Assembly: GCF_022808985.1 (NCBI RefSeq)
Contig: NZ_JAKZFT010000003.1
Span: 248,001 to 312,000, forward strand
Direction of reading: 5' to 3'
DNA from: Geotalea sp. SG265
Lineage (GTDB): Bacteria; Desulfobacterota; Desulfuromonadia; Geobacterales; Geobacteraceae
Length of the DNA: 64,000 nt
Part shown: positions 1 through 8,511 of the stretch, piece by piece
How the letters are laid out: the number at the start of each line of letters is the position of its first letter
Numbering within the stretch: the stretch's first letter is position 1
Notes under the pieces: generated by a model
Databases searched by the model: none
Seen by the model: the letters and a program-made list of their open reading frames with translations, nothing else
Told to the model about the DNA's origin: nothing
Program-made: the position numbers and the translations under genes

Positions 1-34
1 TCCCCCCTTAGCGGTTCGGAACCACGCGATTCTG

Positions 35-1339
35 TCATGGTGACTGCAGTTGCAGGATTGTTTCGTAAATGCCGCGGGGGGTCGATTCTACGACCACGAC
101 CTCCTTCCCCAAAGCATCGTGCAGATCGTCAATACTCAGGTCATCCAGGAAAACCCCTTCCCCTTCCTTAAGCATAACATCCGGTATGACAATTACATCC
201 CCCAAAGGCACTTTCTTCAGCGCTTCCACCACGTCTCCACCGGAAACAAGACCGGTAACGGTGACCGTCTGGCCGAAAAGCCGATTCTTGATCGGTATGA
301 CGGTGAAGGCTATGCCTGTCTTTTCGGCAAGACGGCCAAGGAAGCCCTTAAGATAGGGATAGGGGGATTCTCCCGTGACAACGGTAACCGCTAAAGGTTT
401 CAGCCTTTCGGCGTCCAGAATTACTTCGTCTGCCTGATCCAAAAACAGCGGCACCATGCCGACGCCATTTTCGATCTGGGGAAGGTCGCCATAGGCGGCA
501 AGTGGAGGAAAGGCAACGTTTCCCTTGATGTAGAATTCATCGGCGAAGAAGAGAAATGGCTCGCCTAGACGCTCTGTCAGCGCGGCCATGTGCGGCTGCC
601 AGTGGGCCAGGAGCCCTGCGGCGTACTCCTTCGTCACCGGCTGCAGGCCCGGCAGCCCCTTGCGGTGCATGGTCAGTCCTACCGGCACTACCGCAAGAGA
701 AGCCACAGCAGGGTAAAGCGCAGACAGATCGGCAACGGTCCGCTCAAAGATGGGCCCGTCGTTGAAGCCGGGGCAGAGAACCACCTGGGTATGCATGGCA
801 ATGCCGGCTGCCGCCAGATCCTTTATTATGGGAAGAATGGGAGGAATCCCCGCCTTGCCCAGCATCCGTTCCCGCACCGCAAGATCCGTGGCATGAACGG
901 AGACATAGAGGGGTGAAAGCCGCTGGGACTTGATCCGCTCAAGATCGCCATCATGGATATTGGCCAGGGTCACGTAGTTGCCGTAGAGGAAAGAAAGACG
1001 GTAGTCCTCATCCTTGACGTAGAGGGGTTTCCGCAACCCCTTGGGCAACTGGTGGACGAAGCAGAAAACGCACTTGTTGCCACACTGTGCCGGGACAGGT
1101 GCCTGGAAAACCAGCCCGAGCGGCTCCGATTCATCCCGTTCCACTTCTATTTCCCAGACCTCGCCGTCTCTTTTCACGACCTCCAGGGTCAGCTCCTCAT
1201 CGGCCGAGAAATAGTTGTAATCAATGATGTCCCGTAGCGTGTGGCCGTTGATGGCCACCAGCCGGTCCCCAGCCTCTATTTCAAGCTCTTCGGCAAGGCT
1301 TTCCGGCACCACATCCTCTATTAGCAGGCCTTCCATCAT
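35..1339 (-). CDS. Radical SAM / DUF512 family protein with N-terminal PDZ-like domain
   Basis: The 434-aa product opens with a PDZ-like segment (about residues 5-65, with the pattern AGDRLVAINGHTL). A CxxxCxxC cluster motif (CGNKCVFC) typical of radical SAM [4Fe-4S] proteins follows, and then a long C-terminal DUF512 region. The length suits the family. I start it at the ATG at 1339, whose ATGA overlaps the stop of the upstream permease gene; an open frame extends further upstream, but that part lies inside the permease gene. The overlap suggests translational coupling with the AI-2E family gene. The substrate of this family is not established, so no reaction is assigned. Family assignment is firm and function is unknown. 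Confidence 0.9.
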   Translation of the reverse strand: MMEGLLIEDVVPESLAEELEIEAGDRLVAINGHTLRDIIDYNYFSADEELTLEVVKRDGEVWEIEVERDESEPLGLVFQAPVPAQCGNKCVFCFVHQLPKGLRKPLYVKDEDYRLSFLYGNYVTLANIHDGDLERIKSQRLSPLYVSVHATDLAVRERMLGKAGIPPILPIIKDLAAAGIAMHTQVVLCPGFNDGPIFERTVADLSALYPAVASLAVVPVGLTMHRKGLPGLQPVTKEYAAGLLAHWQPHMAALTERLGEPFLFFADEFYIKGNVAFPPLAAYGDLPQIENGVGMVPLFLDQADEVILDAERLKPLAVTVVTGESPYPYLKGFLGRLAEKTGIAFTVIPIKNRLFGQTVTVTGLVSGGDVVEALKKVPLGDVIVIPDVMLKEGEGVFLDDLSIDDLHDALGKEVVVVESTPRGIYETILQLQSP

Positions 1340-2406
1340 GCACCCGTATAATACGCCGTGCTCCGGTAGTAATCGAGCAGCGAGCGGAAAAAGACATTGA
1401 GCACGGCGGTCACCGGCACCGCCAGCAGCATGCCGAAGATGCCGAACCATTGGCCGCCGAGGAGCAGGGCGATGATGGTCACCACCGGATGCAGCCCCAC
1501 CTTGTCGCCGACGATTTTCGGCGTAATGATGGTCCCTTCGGCTGCCTGAACCAGTATGAACCATCCCAGGCACAGCAGGGGATGGAGAAAATCGTGAAAT
1601 TTGAGAAAGGCCATGAGCATGGAAAAGACGATGCCGAAAAGGGTCCCCAGGTAAGGGACGATAAAGAGAACCCCGGCCATGGTACCGATGAGAATGGCCA
1701 GGTCAATGCCGATTACATAGAGCCCGATGCTGTACAGCACGGCCAGTATGGCGCAGAGCAGCAATTGCCCGCGGACGAAAGCGGAAAGAACCTCATTCAG
1801 CTCAGCCGCTCTCCGGCAGACTCCAGGCCGGTGCCGCTCGGGGACAAGGTTCAGCGTCGCGGCCTTCAATTCCGGCATGTCCTGAAGGAAATAAAAAAGA
1901 TACACTGGAGTTATACAATAGCCGAGTATGGAAAGAACGAAGGCAAGCGTGGAGCTGAAGGCCCTGGTGACGACGGCAAAGCTCTCCTTGAAGAGGCTGA
2001 AGGATATGCTTCGCAGCCGGTCCAATGCTTCCGTCAGATGCCGATAGGCCTTTTCCGGAGTCTCGATATCCAGGTAGGCCTTCACCCCGGCAGGTATGTA
2101 GTCATAGAGCCGGTTTGCGTACTCCGGGAGGTTCAGCTCAATGGAGCCCAGCTCCCCCTTTATGGAAACGACGAAGAACACCGTTGCCAGTGTGGCCAGA
2201 AGAACAAGGGCGAAAAAGACGATAATAATAGCGAGGGTCCGGTTCACACCTCTTCCGGTGAGCAGCGCCACCAGCGGGTTGAGGATATAGGTGAGAATGA
2301 GGGCGATGAAGACCGGAAGAAACACGGTGCCTGACAGGAATACCACCGCCAGAGCCGCAGATACGGAAAGCACGAATGCAATCAGAAGTTTTTTGTCACT
2401 GATCAT
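1336..2406 (-). CDS. AI-2E family transporter (PerM/TqsA/YdiK type)
   Basis: About 356 aa of hydrophobic helices with the family layout: paired N-terminal helices, a soluble insert (about residues 75-150), then a C-terminal helix block containing a GTMAGVLFIVPYLGT stretch and a conserved PVTAVL end. Members are polytopic inner-membrane exporters or permeases, with AI-2 export shown only for some. I prefer the ATG at 2406 because GGGATC sits just upstream; an in-frame ATG at 2418 is possible. The 3' end overlaps the DUF512 gene by 4 bp (ATGA). A strong hairpin upstream (2478-2516) separates the pair from hfq. The substrate is not predictable from sequence. Confidence 0.9.
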   Translation of the reverse strand: MISDKKLLIAFVLSVSAALAVVFLSGTVFLPVFIALILTYILNPLVALLTGRGVNRTLAIIIVFFALVLLATLATVFFVVSIKGELGSIELNLPEYANRLYDYIPAGVKAYLDIETPEKAYRHLTEALDRLRSISFSLFKESFAVVTRAFSSTLAFVLSILGYCITPVYLFYFLQDMPELKAATLNLVPERHRPGVCRRAAELNEVLSAFVRGQLLLCAILAVLYSIGLYVIGIDLAILIGTMAGVLFIVPYLGTLFGIVFSMLMAFLKFHDFLHPLLCLGWFILVQAAEGTIITPKIVGDKVGLHPVVTIIALLLGGQWFGIFGMLLAVPVTAVLNVFFRSLLDYYRSTAYYTGA

Positions 2407-2477
2407 GGTTGATCCCATTGGCTGTGGCTGAACTGCGCAGGCAGCAAGGATAGCGCAGCCCCGCCCCTTTTACAAAC

Positions 2478-2516
2478 AAAAACAGGGAAGACCCCGCCGG
2501 GGTAATCCCTGTTTTT
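2478..2516. terminator. Bidirectional rho-independent terminator downstream of hfq
   Basis: The two arms AAAAACAGGGA and TCCCTGTTTTT pair perfectly around an inner GACCCCGCCGGGGT stem. The sequence is A-rich on the left and T-rich on the right, so it can terminate on either strand. It lies just past the hfq stop and before the permease gene, ending the mutL-miaA-hfq operon. Confidence 0.85.
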
Positions 2517-2540
2517 CCATCCCTATTGATTGCAGTACTA

Positions 2541-2765
2541 CTATTGATGCAGTCTGAAAGAACCGTCCACGGAAGTTATGCTGGAAATGGCATGCTTATA
2601 GATGAGAAGATCGCCCTGTACTTCCATGAGCACCGAAAAATTGTCGAACGACTTGATATAGCCCTCCAGTTTACTGCCGGCCATGAGCTGGACGGTAACC
2701 TTGACCCTCTCCTTGCGTGCCTGATTAAGATACTGATCCTGGATGTTGAAAGGTGCTTTTGGCAT
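2541..2765 (-). CDS. hfq: RNA chaperone Hfq
   Basis: A 74-aa Sm-fold protein: Sm1 region (about residues 20-50, with [17 protein letters not shown] and the FDNFSVLM stretch) and an Sm2 motif reading YKHAISSI. The KHA residues form the proximal uridine-binding pore. The short C-terminal tail is usual outside the gammaproteobacteria. Hfq hexamers pair small RNAs with mRNAs. The ATG at 2765 is chosen because it begins [11 protein letters not shown], the conserved family start, and has GGAGAGG 5 bases upstream. The first 41 bp overlap the 3' end of miaA in another frame, so its ribosome site lies inside miaA. Confidence 0.97.
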   Translation of the reverse strand: MPKAPFNIQDQYLNQARKERVKVTVQLMAGSKLEGYIKSFDNFSVLMEVQGDLLIYKHAISSITSVDGSFRLHQ

Positions 2766-3705
2766 GGTCCTCTCCTCTTTCAAAAAATTCAATCACATGG
2801 TTACAAATAGTAGCAAATGCCGCAGGATATTCAACCCATTTAATCCCATATTCTTTATTAAACCAGGTCATCTGCCGTTTCGCATAACGCCTGGTATCCC
2901 TTTTGATCAGCTGCACCCCCTGGTCGAGGGGGATCTCTCCTGCGAGAAATGAGCATATCTCCTTGTAGCCGATGGAGCGCATTGCCTTGAGATCCCTGGT
3001 GTAGCCCTGCCGCAAAAGCTCCTCCACTTCCGCGATCAGCCCCTGCTCCACCATCTCCTCGACCCGGCTCTCCACCCGGTCGTACAGTTCCTGCCGCTCC
3101 ACCCTGATCCCCAGCATCAGGCAATCGTACAGCTCATCGGCAAAGCCGTGATCCTCCCTGAACTCGGACATGGGACGCCCGGTCTGCCGGTATACCTCCA
3201 GTGCGCGAACGATGCGGACCCGGTCATTAGGATGCAGACGCGCGGCGGTAACGGGATCGACTTGGGCCAGCTGCTGCAAAAGCCCTTCATTGCCGATTTC
3301 ATCCGCAAGCTCGTTCAGTTCACAGCGAATCCGCTCATCGCCGCGGGGCGAATCCACCAGTCCCTGGAGCAGGGCACGGATATACAGCCCCGTCCCTCCC
3401 ACAACGAAAACGTTCTTGCCGCGGGAATGGATGTCGGCAATGGCCTTGCCGGCCTCACGGCGGAAATCGGAAGCGGAAAAATTGACCGCAGGGGTGACGA
3501 TATCGATCAGGTGATGGGGAACCCGCCGGCGCAAATCAGCAGAAGGTTTGGCAGTACCGATATCCATCCCTCTGTAAACCTGCATGGAATCGGCATTGAC
3601 TATTTCGCCCTCAAAACGCTCGGCAAGCCTCACCGCCAGCTCGGTCTTTCCGGAGGCAGTAGGCCCGACGATGCAGACGACCTTGATTTCCTTTTCACTC
3701 TTCAC
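2725..3705 (-). CDS. miaA: tRNA dimethylallyltransferase MiaA
   Basis: A 326-aa protein with the P-loop GPTASGKT near residue 14, the substrate-binding pattern [18 protein letters not shown] and the later [15 protein letters not shown] tRNA-binding segment. It transfers a dimethylallyl group to N6 of A37 in tRNAs that read U-starting codons. The start is GTG at 3705. The 18 bp separating it from mutL, together with its first codons, form a four-copy heptanucleotide repeat that also supplies a purine-rich ribosome site. Its tail (about the last 13 codons) runs over the start of hfq. The order mutL-miaA-hfq is conserved in many proteobacteria. Confidence 0.96.
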   Translation of the reverse strand: MKSEKEIKVVCIVGPTASGKTELAVRLAERFEGEIVNADSMQVYRGMDIGTAKPSADLRRRVPHHLIDIVTPAVNFSASDFRREAGKAIADIHSRGKNVFVVGGTGLYIRALLQGLVDSPRGDERIRCELNELADEIGNEGLLQQLAQVDPVTAARLHPNDRVRIVRALEVYRQTGRPMSEFREDHGFADELYDCLMLGIRVERQELYDRVESRVEEMVEQGLIAEVEELLRQGYTRDLKAMRSIGYKEICSFLAGEIPLDQGVQLIKRDTRRYAKRQMTWFNKEYGIKWVEYPAAFATICNHVIEFFERGEDHAKSTFQHPGSVS

Positions 3706-3721
3706 TCTTCACCCTTCACAA
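3694..3721. repeat. Four-copy heptanucleotide tandem repeat at the miaA start
   Basis: Four consecutive 7-mers, TTCACTC, TTCACTC, TTCACCC and TTCACAA, on the plus strand. On the minus strand this reads as GTGAAG-type units. One of its GTGs, at 3705, is the miaA start, and the unit before it supplies the purine-rich ribosome site. Because 7 is not a multiple of 3, a change in copy number would move the start relative to the ribosome site. Confidence 0.7.
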
Positions 3722-3723
3722 CG

Positions 3724-5523
3724 TTACCGCTTGAACATCTTTTCGATCTCCGCCAGGGTCAGCTTTTGTGAAACAGGTCTGCCATGGGGGCAGTTGCTGG
3801 AAAACTCGGTGGCATCCATCTGCCGAAAGAGCGCTCTTATCTCCTGATTGCTGAGGGGATGGCTGCCGCGAACAACGCTGTGGCAGGCAATCCTGGCCAG
3901 GATATCTTCAAGAACATCCTGAAAGGAGCGGCTTCGTCCCAGGCTCTGCAACTCCTCGAGGATGTCGCGTAACGTCGTGAGATGGTCCCTCCCCGCAAGA
4001 ATCTGGGGCACCGCCTGTACCAGCCAGGTTGAGCCGCCAAATTCCTCCAGGCTGAAACCGATCCGGGTCAATTCCAGAAGGTGTTCCCGGATGGCAGCAC
4101 CTTCCTTGAAAGAAAATTCGACCGTTTCTGGAAAAAGGAGCCGCTGGGAAGCCACACCCAGGGAAGCGAACTGGGTCTTCAGCCGCTCGAAGGCAACCCG
4201 CTCGTGGGCGGCGTGCTGATCTATAACGATCAGGTCGGTGCCGTCCTGGCAGAGGATATAGGCCGCATTGAACTGGCCGATGACCATCAGGCCTGAGAAG
4301 TAGCCGCATGGCTCTGGATCGGCAGGTGCCGCGTCCGCTGTGGGCTGGGTGCTGAGAAAGGGCTCCTTTCTCCCGAGAACGCTGGGGCGCTGGGCCTGCG
4401 GCATGCTGAAGGTCTGTTGTGCGGCTTTTGGCGGAGTATAGCGGGCCAGTGATTCCCGCACCTCGCCGATTCTCGCTGCCGCTGCCGGTGATGCTGCCGT
4501 CTTTATTTCCGTCACCGGCTCCCTTTTTACCCAAGGAGTAGCGCGCAGCACCGATTCCACCGCCGCCTGGATGCAGTCATGCACCCGCCCCTGCTCCCGG
4601 AAGCGGACCTCGTGCTTGGTAGGATGGACGTTCACATCCACTTCCGCCGCGGGAACCTGGATAAAGAGCACCACCACCGGGTAGCGCCCCCGCTCCATGA
4701 AATTACGGTAAGCCTGAAGCACGGCATGCTGAACGACCTTGTCCCTGATGAAGCGGCCGTTGATGTAAGTATAGAGATGGGAAGCGGCGGACCGGCTGCA
4801 TTCGGGCTTGGCAACCAAGCCAGTTATCTGCACCTGTCCGTCCCCGTATTCAACGGGGTAGAGATCCCGGGAGATGGCCCGCCCGAGGAGGTTCGCCACC
4901 CGTTCACGCAGATCGGTGTTGAGAGCGCGAAAGACCGTCTTGCCGTCGTTGGTGTAGATAAAGCGGACGTCAGGGCGGGAGATCGCCAGCCGGGTGAGAA
5001 GGTCCCCCACGTGGCCTGCTTCCGTATCGCTGCTTTTCATGAATTTTAGGCGGGCCGGGGTGTTGAAAAAGAGGCTCCGCACCGAAATGACCGTCCCCTC
5101 GGCCATGCCGCATGCCTTGACCTCCTTGATCCGTCCCCCCTCCCCATAGATCTCGGTCCCTTCCAGCGACCCCTTTTCACGGGTCGCCAGGGTAAAACGG
5201 GAAACGGATGCCACCGAAGGGAGCGCCTCGCCACGGAAACCCAGGGTAGCCAGGCTGAAAAGGTCGTCGTCGCTGGCAATCTTGCTGGTGGCATGGCGTT
5301 CCATGGCAAGAAGCGCATCTTCCCGCGTCATGCCGCAGCCGGTGTCGGAGACCTTGATCAGCCGCTTCCCCCCCGCCTCTATCTCCACCATGACCTCGTT
5401 GCAGCCTGCATCGAGGGCGTTTTCCACCAACTCCTTCACCACCGAGGCGGGGCGTTCAACCACCTCGCCGGCGGCAATCTTGTTGGTCAACTGTTCGGGA
5501 AGAATCCTGATTCGCGTAGCCAC
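3724..5523 (-). CDS. mutL: DNA mismatch repair protein MutL
   Basis: A 599-aa GHKL ATPase and endonuclease. The N-terminal third has the KELVENALDAG motif, the TGCGM nucleotide-binding loop and GFRGEAL. A variable linker of about 100 residues follows. The C-terminal dimerisation domain contains DQHAAHERVAFE, which fits the metal-binding endonuclease motif DQHA(X)2E(X)4E, and CPHGRP. This MutL is therefore predicted to be the nicking type, as expected for bacteria that lack MutH. The start is GTG at 5523, preceded by GAGGTGAGCA. It is the first gene of the mutL-miaA-hfq operon and is divergent from pepN. Confidence 0.97.
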   Translation of the reverse strand: MATRIRILPEQLTNKIAAGEVVERPASVVKELVENALDAGCNEVMVEIEAGGKRLIKVSDTGCGMTREDALLAMERHATSKIASDDDLFSLATLGFRGEALPSVASVSRFTLATREKGSLEGTEIYGEGGRIKEVKACGMAEGTVISVRSLFFNTPARLKFMKSSDTEAGHVGDLLTRLAISRPDVRFIYTNDGKTVFRALNTDLRERVANLLGRAISRDLYPVEYGDGQVQITGLVAKPECSRSAASHLYTYINGRFIRDKVVQHAVLQAYRNFMERGRYPVVVLFIQVPAAEVDVNVHPTKHEVRFREQGRVHDCIQAAVESVLRATPWVKREPVTEIKTAASPAAAARIGEVRESLARYTPPKAAQQTFSMPQAQRPSVLGRKEPFLSTQPTADAAPADPEPCGYFSGLMVIGQFNAAYILCQDGTDLIVIDQHAAHERVAFERLKTQFASLGVASQRLLFPETVEFSFKEGAAIREHLLELTRIGFSLEEFGGSTWLVQAVPQILAGRDHLTTLRDILEELQSLGRSRSFQDVLEDILARIACHSVVRGSHPLSNQEIRALFRQMDATEFSSNCPHGRPVSQKLTLAEIEKMFKR

Positions 5524-5666
5524 TGCTCACCTCGTGAAAATGTGGCCAAGATACCCCATCGCAGGTGACTTTGTAAAGAAGGTAACCGATGTTATCCTTT
5601 GCCCTCCATCCTTTTGATGCTACAATTCCATGCGAAGATGCCAAACCACCTGCCGGAGAACTGACC

Positions 5667-8324
5667 ATGATCCAAAACCCCCACCATACCATCTGCCGCA
5701 AGGACTACACTCCACCAGATTACAAGGTTGAGAAAGTGGCGCTACGCTTTGAGCTGAACGAGGAAACGACCCGGGTTGTCGCCCAGCTGAACATGGCGAG
5801 GAACTCCGACACCATCGGTGTCATGCAGCCTCCCCTGGTGCTGGACGGGCACCGCTTCACTCTGCTGGAGATCAAGCTGGACGGCATGGTTCTTCCACCT
5901 GACCGCTACACGGCCAACCGGGGACAGTTGATCATCGACCGGGTTCCCGAAACCTTTCAGCTGGAAATCACCACCGAGCTGCGCCCCCAGGATAATACCT
6001 TCCTGGAAGGGCTCTACCGCTCGGGAGGGATGTTCTGCACCCAGTGCGAAGCCGAGGGATTTCGTTCCATCACCTATTTCCCCGACCGCCCCGATGTGCT
6101 GGCCGTTTATACCACCACCATCGTTGCCGACCGTGAGCGTTACCCGGTGCTCCTCTCCAACGGCAACCCCGTTGCATCCGGGGATCTGGAAGGGGGGCGG
6201 CACTACGTCACCTGGCACGATCCCTTCCCCAAGCCCAGCTACCTCTTCGCCCTGGTGGCCGGCAATCTGGTCTGCCTTGAGGATACCTTCACAACCCGTT
6301 CCGGTCGCACCATTGCCCTGCGCATCTATGTCAACGAACAGAACCGGAACAAATGCAGCCATGCCTTACGATCGTTGCAGAAGGCCATGAAATGGGATGA
6401 AGACACCTTCGGCAGAGAATACGATCTGGATATTTACATGATCGTCGCCGTGGACGACTTCAACATGGGAGCCATGGAAAACAAGGGGCTCAACGTCTTC
6501 AACTCACGCTACGTGCTGGCCAGCCAGGAGACGGCCACCGACGATGATTTTCAAGCAATCGAAGAGGTCATCGGCCACGAATATTTCCACAACTGGACCG
6601 GCAACCGCATCACCTGCCGTGACTGGTTCCAGCTCTCCCTTAAGGAAGGGCTGACCATCTATCGCGACCAGGAGTTCTCCGCGGACATGGAATCCCGGGG
6701 GGTTAAACGCATCGCCGACGTCCGCTACCTGCGCACCGCCCAGTTTGCCGAGGATGCCGGTCCCATGTCCCACCCGGTCAGGCCGGAATGCTACATGGAA
6801 ATCAACAACTTCTATACGGTCACCGTCTATAACAAGGGGGCCGAGGTGATCCGCATGCTGCGCACCCTGCTCGGGCCGGAAGGGTTCCGCCGGGGAATGG
6901 ACCTATATTTCCAGCGCCATGACGGGCAGGCCGCCACGGTGGACGATTTCGTCCAGGCCATGGCCGATGCGGGAGGGATCGATCTTGAGCAGTTCAAACG
7001 GTGGTACAGCCAGGCAGGAACCCCTGAGCTGCACGTGGAGGGGCAGTTTAACTCCGGAGCAGGGACCTATCGACTCACGGTCAGGCAGCGTTATGGAAAG
7101 GCCATCGAAGATACACCGAAGGAACCCTTGCATATCCCGCTGCTCATGGGACTCCTGGACCAGGAGGGGCATGAGCTGACTCTGACGCTTGATGGAGAGA
7201 AAGGACCGGGGTCTACCACCCGGCTGCTGGAACTCCGCAAGCCGGAGGAACATTTCACCTTTACCAACCTTTCTTCGCCACCGGTGCCGGCGCTGCTGCG
7301 GGGATTTTCCGCACCGGCTCGGCTGGAATATCCATACAGCCACAGTGACTTGGTCCTGCTCATGGCCCACGAAACCGACCCCTTCTGCAGGTGGGAAGCC
7401 GGGCAGCAACTGGCCATACAGATCATGCTCGCCCTGGTGACCGATTGGCAAGTCGGACGGCCGCTCGAGCTCGACAAAGGCTTTATCGGCGCCTTCCGGG
7501 AGACCCTCACCAGCAAGGAAAAGGATCGGGCTTTCCTGGCCGAGGCACTGACCCTCCCAAGCGAAGCCTACCTGGCTGATCTTATGCCCGTAGCCGATCC
7601 CGACGCGGTTCATGTGGTCCGCCAGTTCGTGCGAAAAACCCTGGCTGCCCAACTCAAGGCGGAATTCCTGAACGTCCGGACCACCTGCCGCCCTGCCCGC
7701 CCCTATGCAGTTGACGACGGACTGGCCGGTGACCGGCGTCTGGCCAATCTCTGCCTTGCCTATCTCACCACTCTGGACACCCACGAAGAGGTCAAGCTCT
7801 GTCTCGACCAGTACCAATCGGCCGACAACATGACCGACACCATGGGAGCCCTTGGCCCCCTCGCCTCTTCGATCTCACCGGAAAGACAGACTGTGCTCGA
7901 GGGATTCTACCAGTGCTGGCAGCATGAGCGGCAGGTGGTCGATAAATGGTTCACCCTGCAGGCAACCTCCAGCCTTCCCAACACCATTGCCCAAGTGGAG
8001 AGACTGCTCAACCATCCCGCTTTCGAGTTGGCCAACCCCAACCGCTTCCGTTCGTTGGTCGGCGCATTCTCCCAGGCGAACCAGGTCCGGTTTCACGACA
8101 AGAGCGGTACCGGCTATCGGTTTCTTACGGATCAGCTGATCCGACTCATCCCGCTCAACCCACAGGTTTCGGCCCGGCTGATGTCACCACTCACCCGCTG
8201 GCGCAGGTTTGATGAGAAAAGGCAGTCAATGATGCGGAATGAACTGGAGCGGATCAGGGCACTTCCCAATCTGCCGCGGGATGTGTATGAAGTGGTGGAA
8301 AAGAGCCTCTCGAACTTCTCTTGA
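5667..8324 (+). CDS. pepN: Aminopeptidase N (M1 family)
   Basis: An 885-aa M1 zinc aminopeptidase of the E. coli PepN type (870 aa). It carries the exopeptidase motif GAMEN followed by KGLN, and the zinc site HEYFHNWTGNRITCRDWFQL with the downstream glutamate in LKEGLT (HExxH-18-E). A C-terminal alpha-helical domain completes the usual length. It removes N-terminal residues from peptides in the cytoplasm. I choose the ATG at 5667 because GGAG lies about 9 bases upstream and the following sequence begins the conserved N-terminus; the frame stays open further upstream. It is transcribed divergently from mutL. Confidence 0.96.
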   Translation: MIQNPHHTICRKDYTPPDYKVEKVALRFELNEETTRVVAQLNMARNSDTIGVMQPPLVLDGHRFTLLEIKLDGMVLPPDRYTANRGQLIIDRVPETFQLEITTELRPQDNTFLEGLYRSGGMFCTQCEAEGFRSITYFPDRPDVLAVYTTTIVADRERYPVLLSNGNPVASGDLEGGRHYVTWHDPFPKPSYLFALVAGNLVCLEDTFTTRSGRTIALRIYVNEQNRNKCSHALRSLQKAMKWDEDTFGREYDLDIYMIVAVDDFNMGAMENKGLNVFNSRYVLASQETATDDDFQAIEEVIGHEYFHNWTGNRITCRDWFQLSLKEGLTIYRDQEFSADMESRGVKRIADVRYLRTAQFAEDAGPMSHPVRPECYMEINNFYTVTVYNKGAEVIRMLRTLLGPEGFRRGMDLYFQRHDGQAATVDDFVQAMADAGGIDLEQFKRWYSQAGTPELHVEGQFNSGAGTYRLTVRQRYGKAIEDTPKEPLHIPLLMGLLDQEGHELTLTLDGEKGPGSTTRLLELRKPEEHFTFTNLSSPPVPALLRGFSAPARLEYPYSHSDLVLLMAHETDPFCRWEAGQQLAIQIMLALVTDWQVGRPLELDKGFIGAFRETLTSKEKDRAFLAEALTLPSEAYLADLMPVADPDAVHVVRQFVRKTLAAQLKAEFLNVRTTCRPARPYAVDDGLAGDRRLANLCLAYLTTLDTHEEVKLCLDQYQSADNMTDTMGALGPLASSISPERQTVLEGFYQCWQHERQVVDKWFTLQATSSLPNTIAQVERLLNHPAFELANPNRFRSLVGAFSQANQVRFHDKSGTGYRFLTDQLIRLIPLNPQVSARLMSPLTRWRRFDEKRQSMMRNELERIRALPNLPRDVYEVVEKSLSNFS

Positions 8325-8511
8325 AAACCTGCACTCATTTCCATCAAGACATGACTTGATGCCTCCAATGAAAAGACTGAAGTTGCCGATTTGAAAACCG
8401 GTAGTTCTCCTTAGGACAAGGCAACCGGTATTTATTGACTTGAATAAAGCTTCATTATCCATTAAATATTATTTCCTGCACAATATTTACCGTATCCTAA
8501 GGAGGGGTTAC

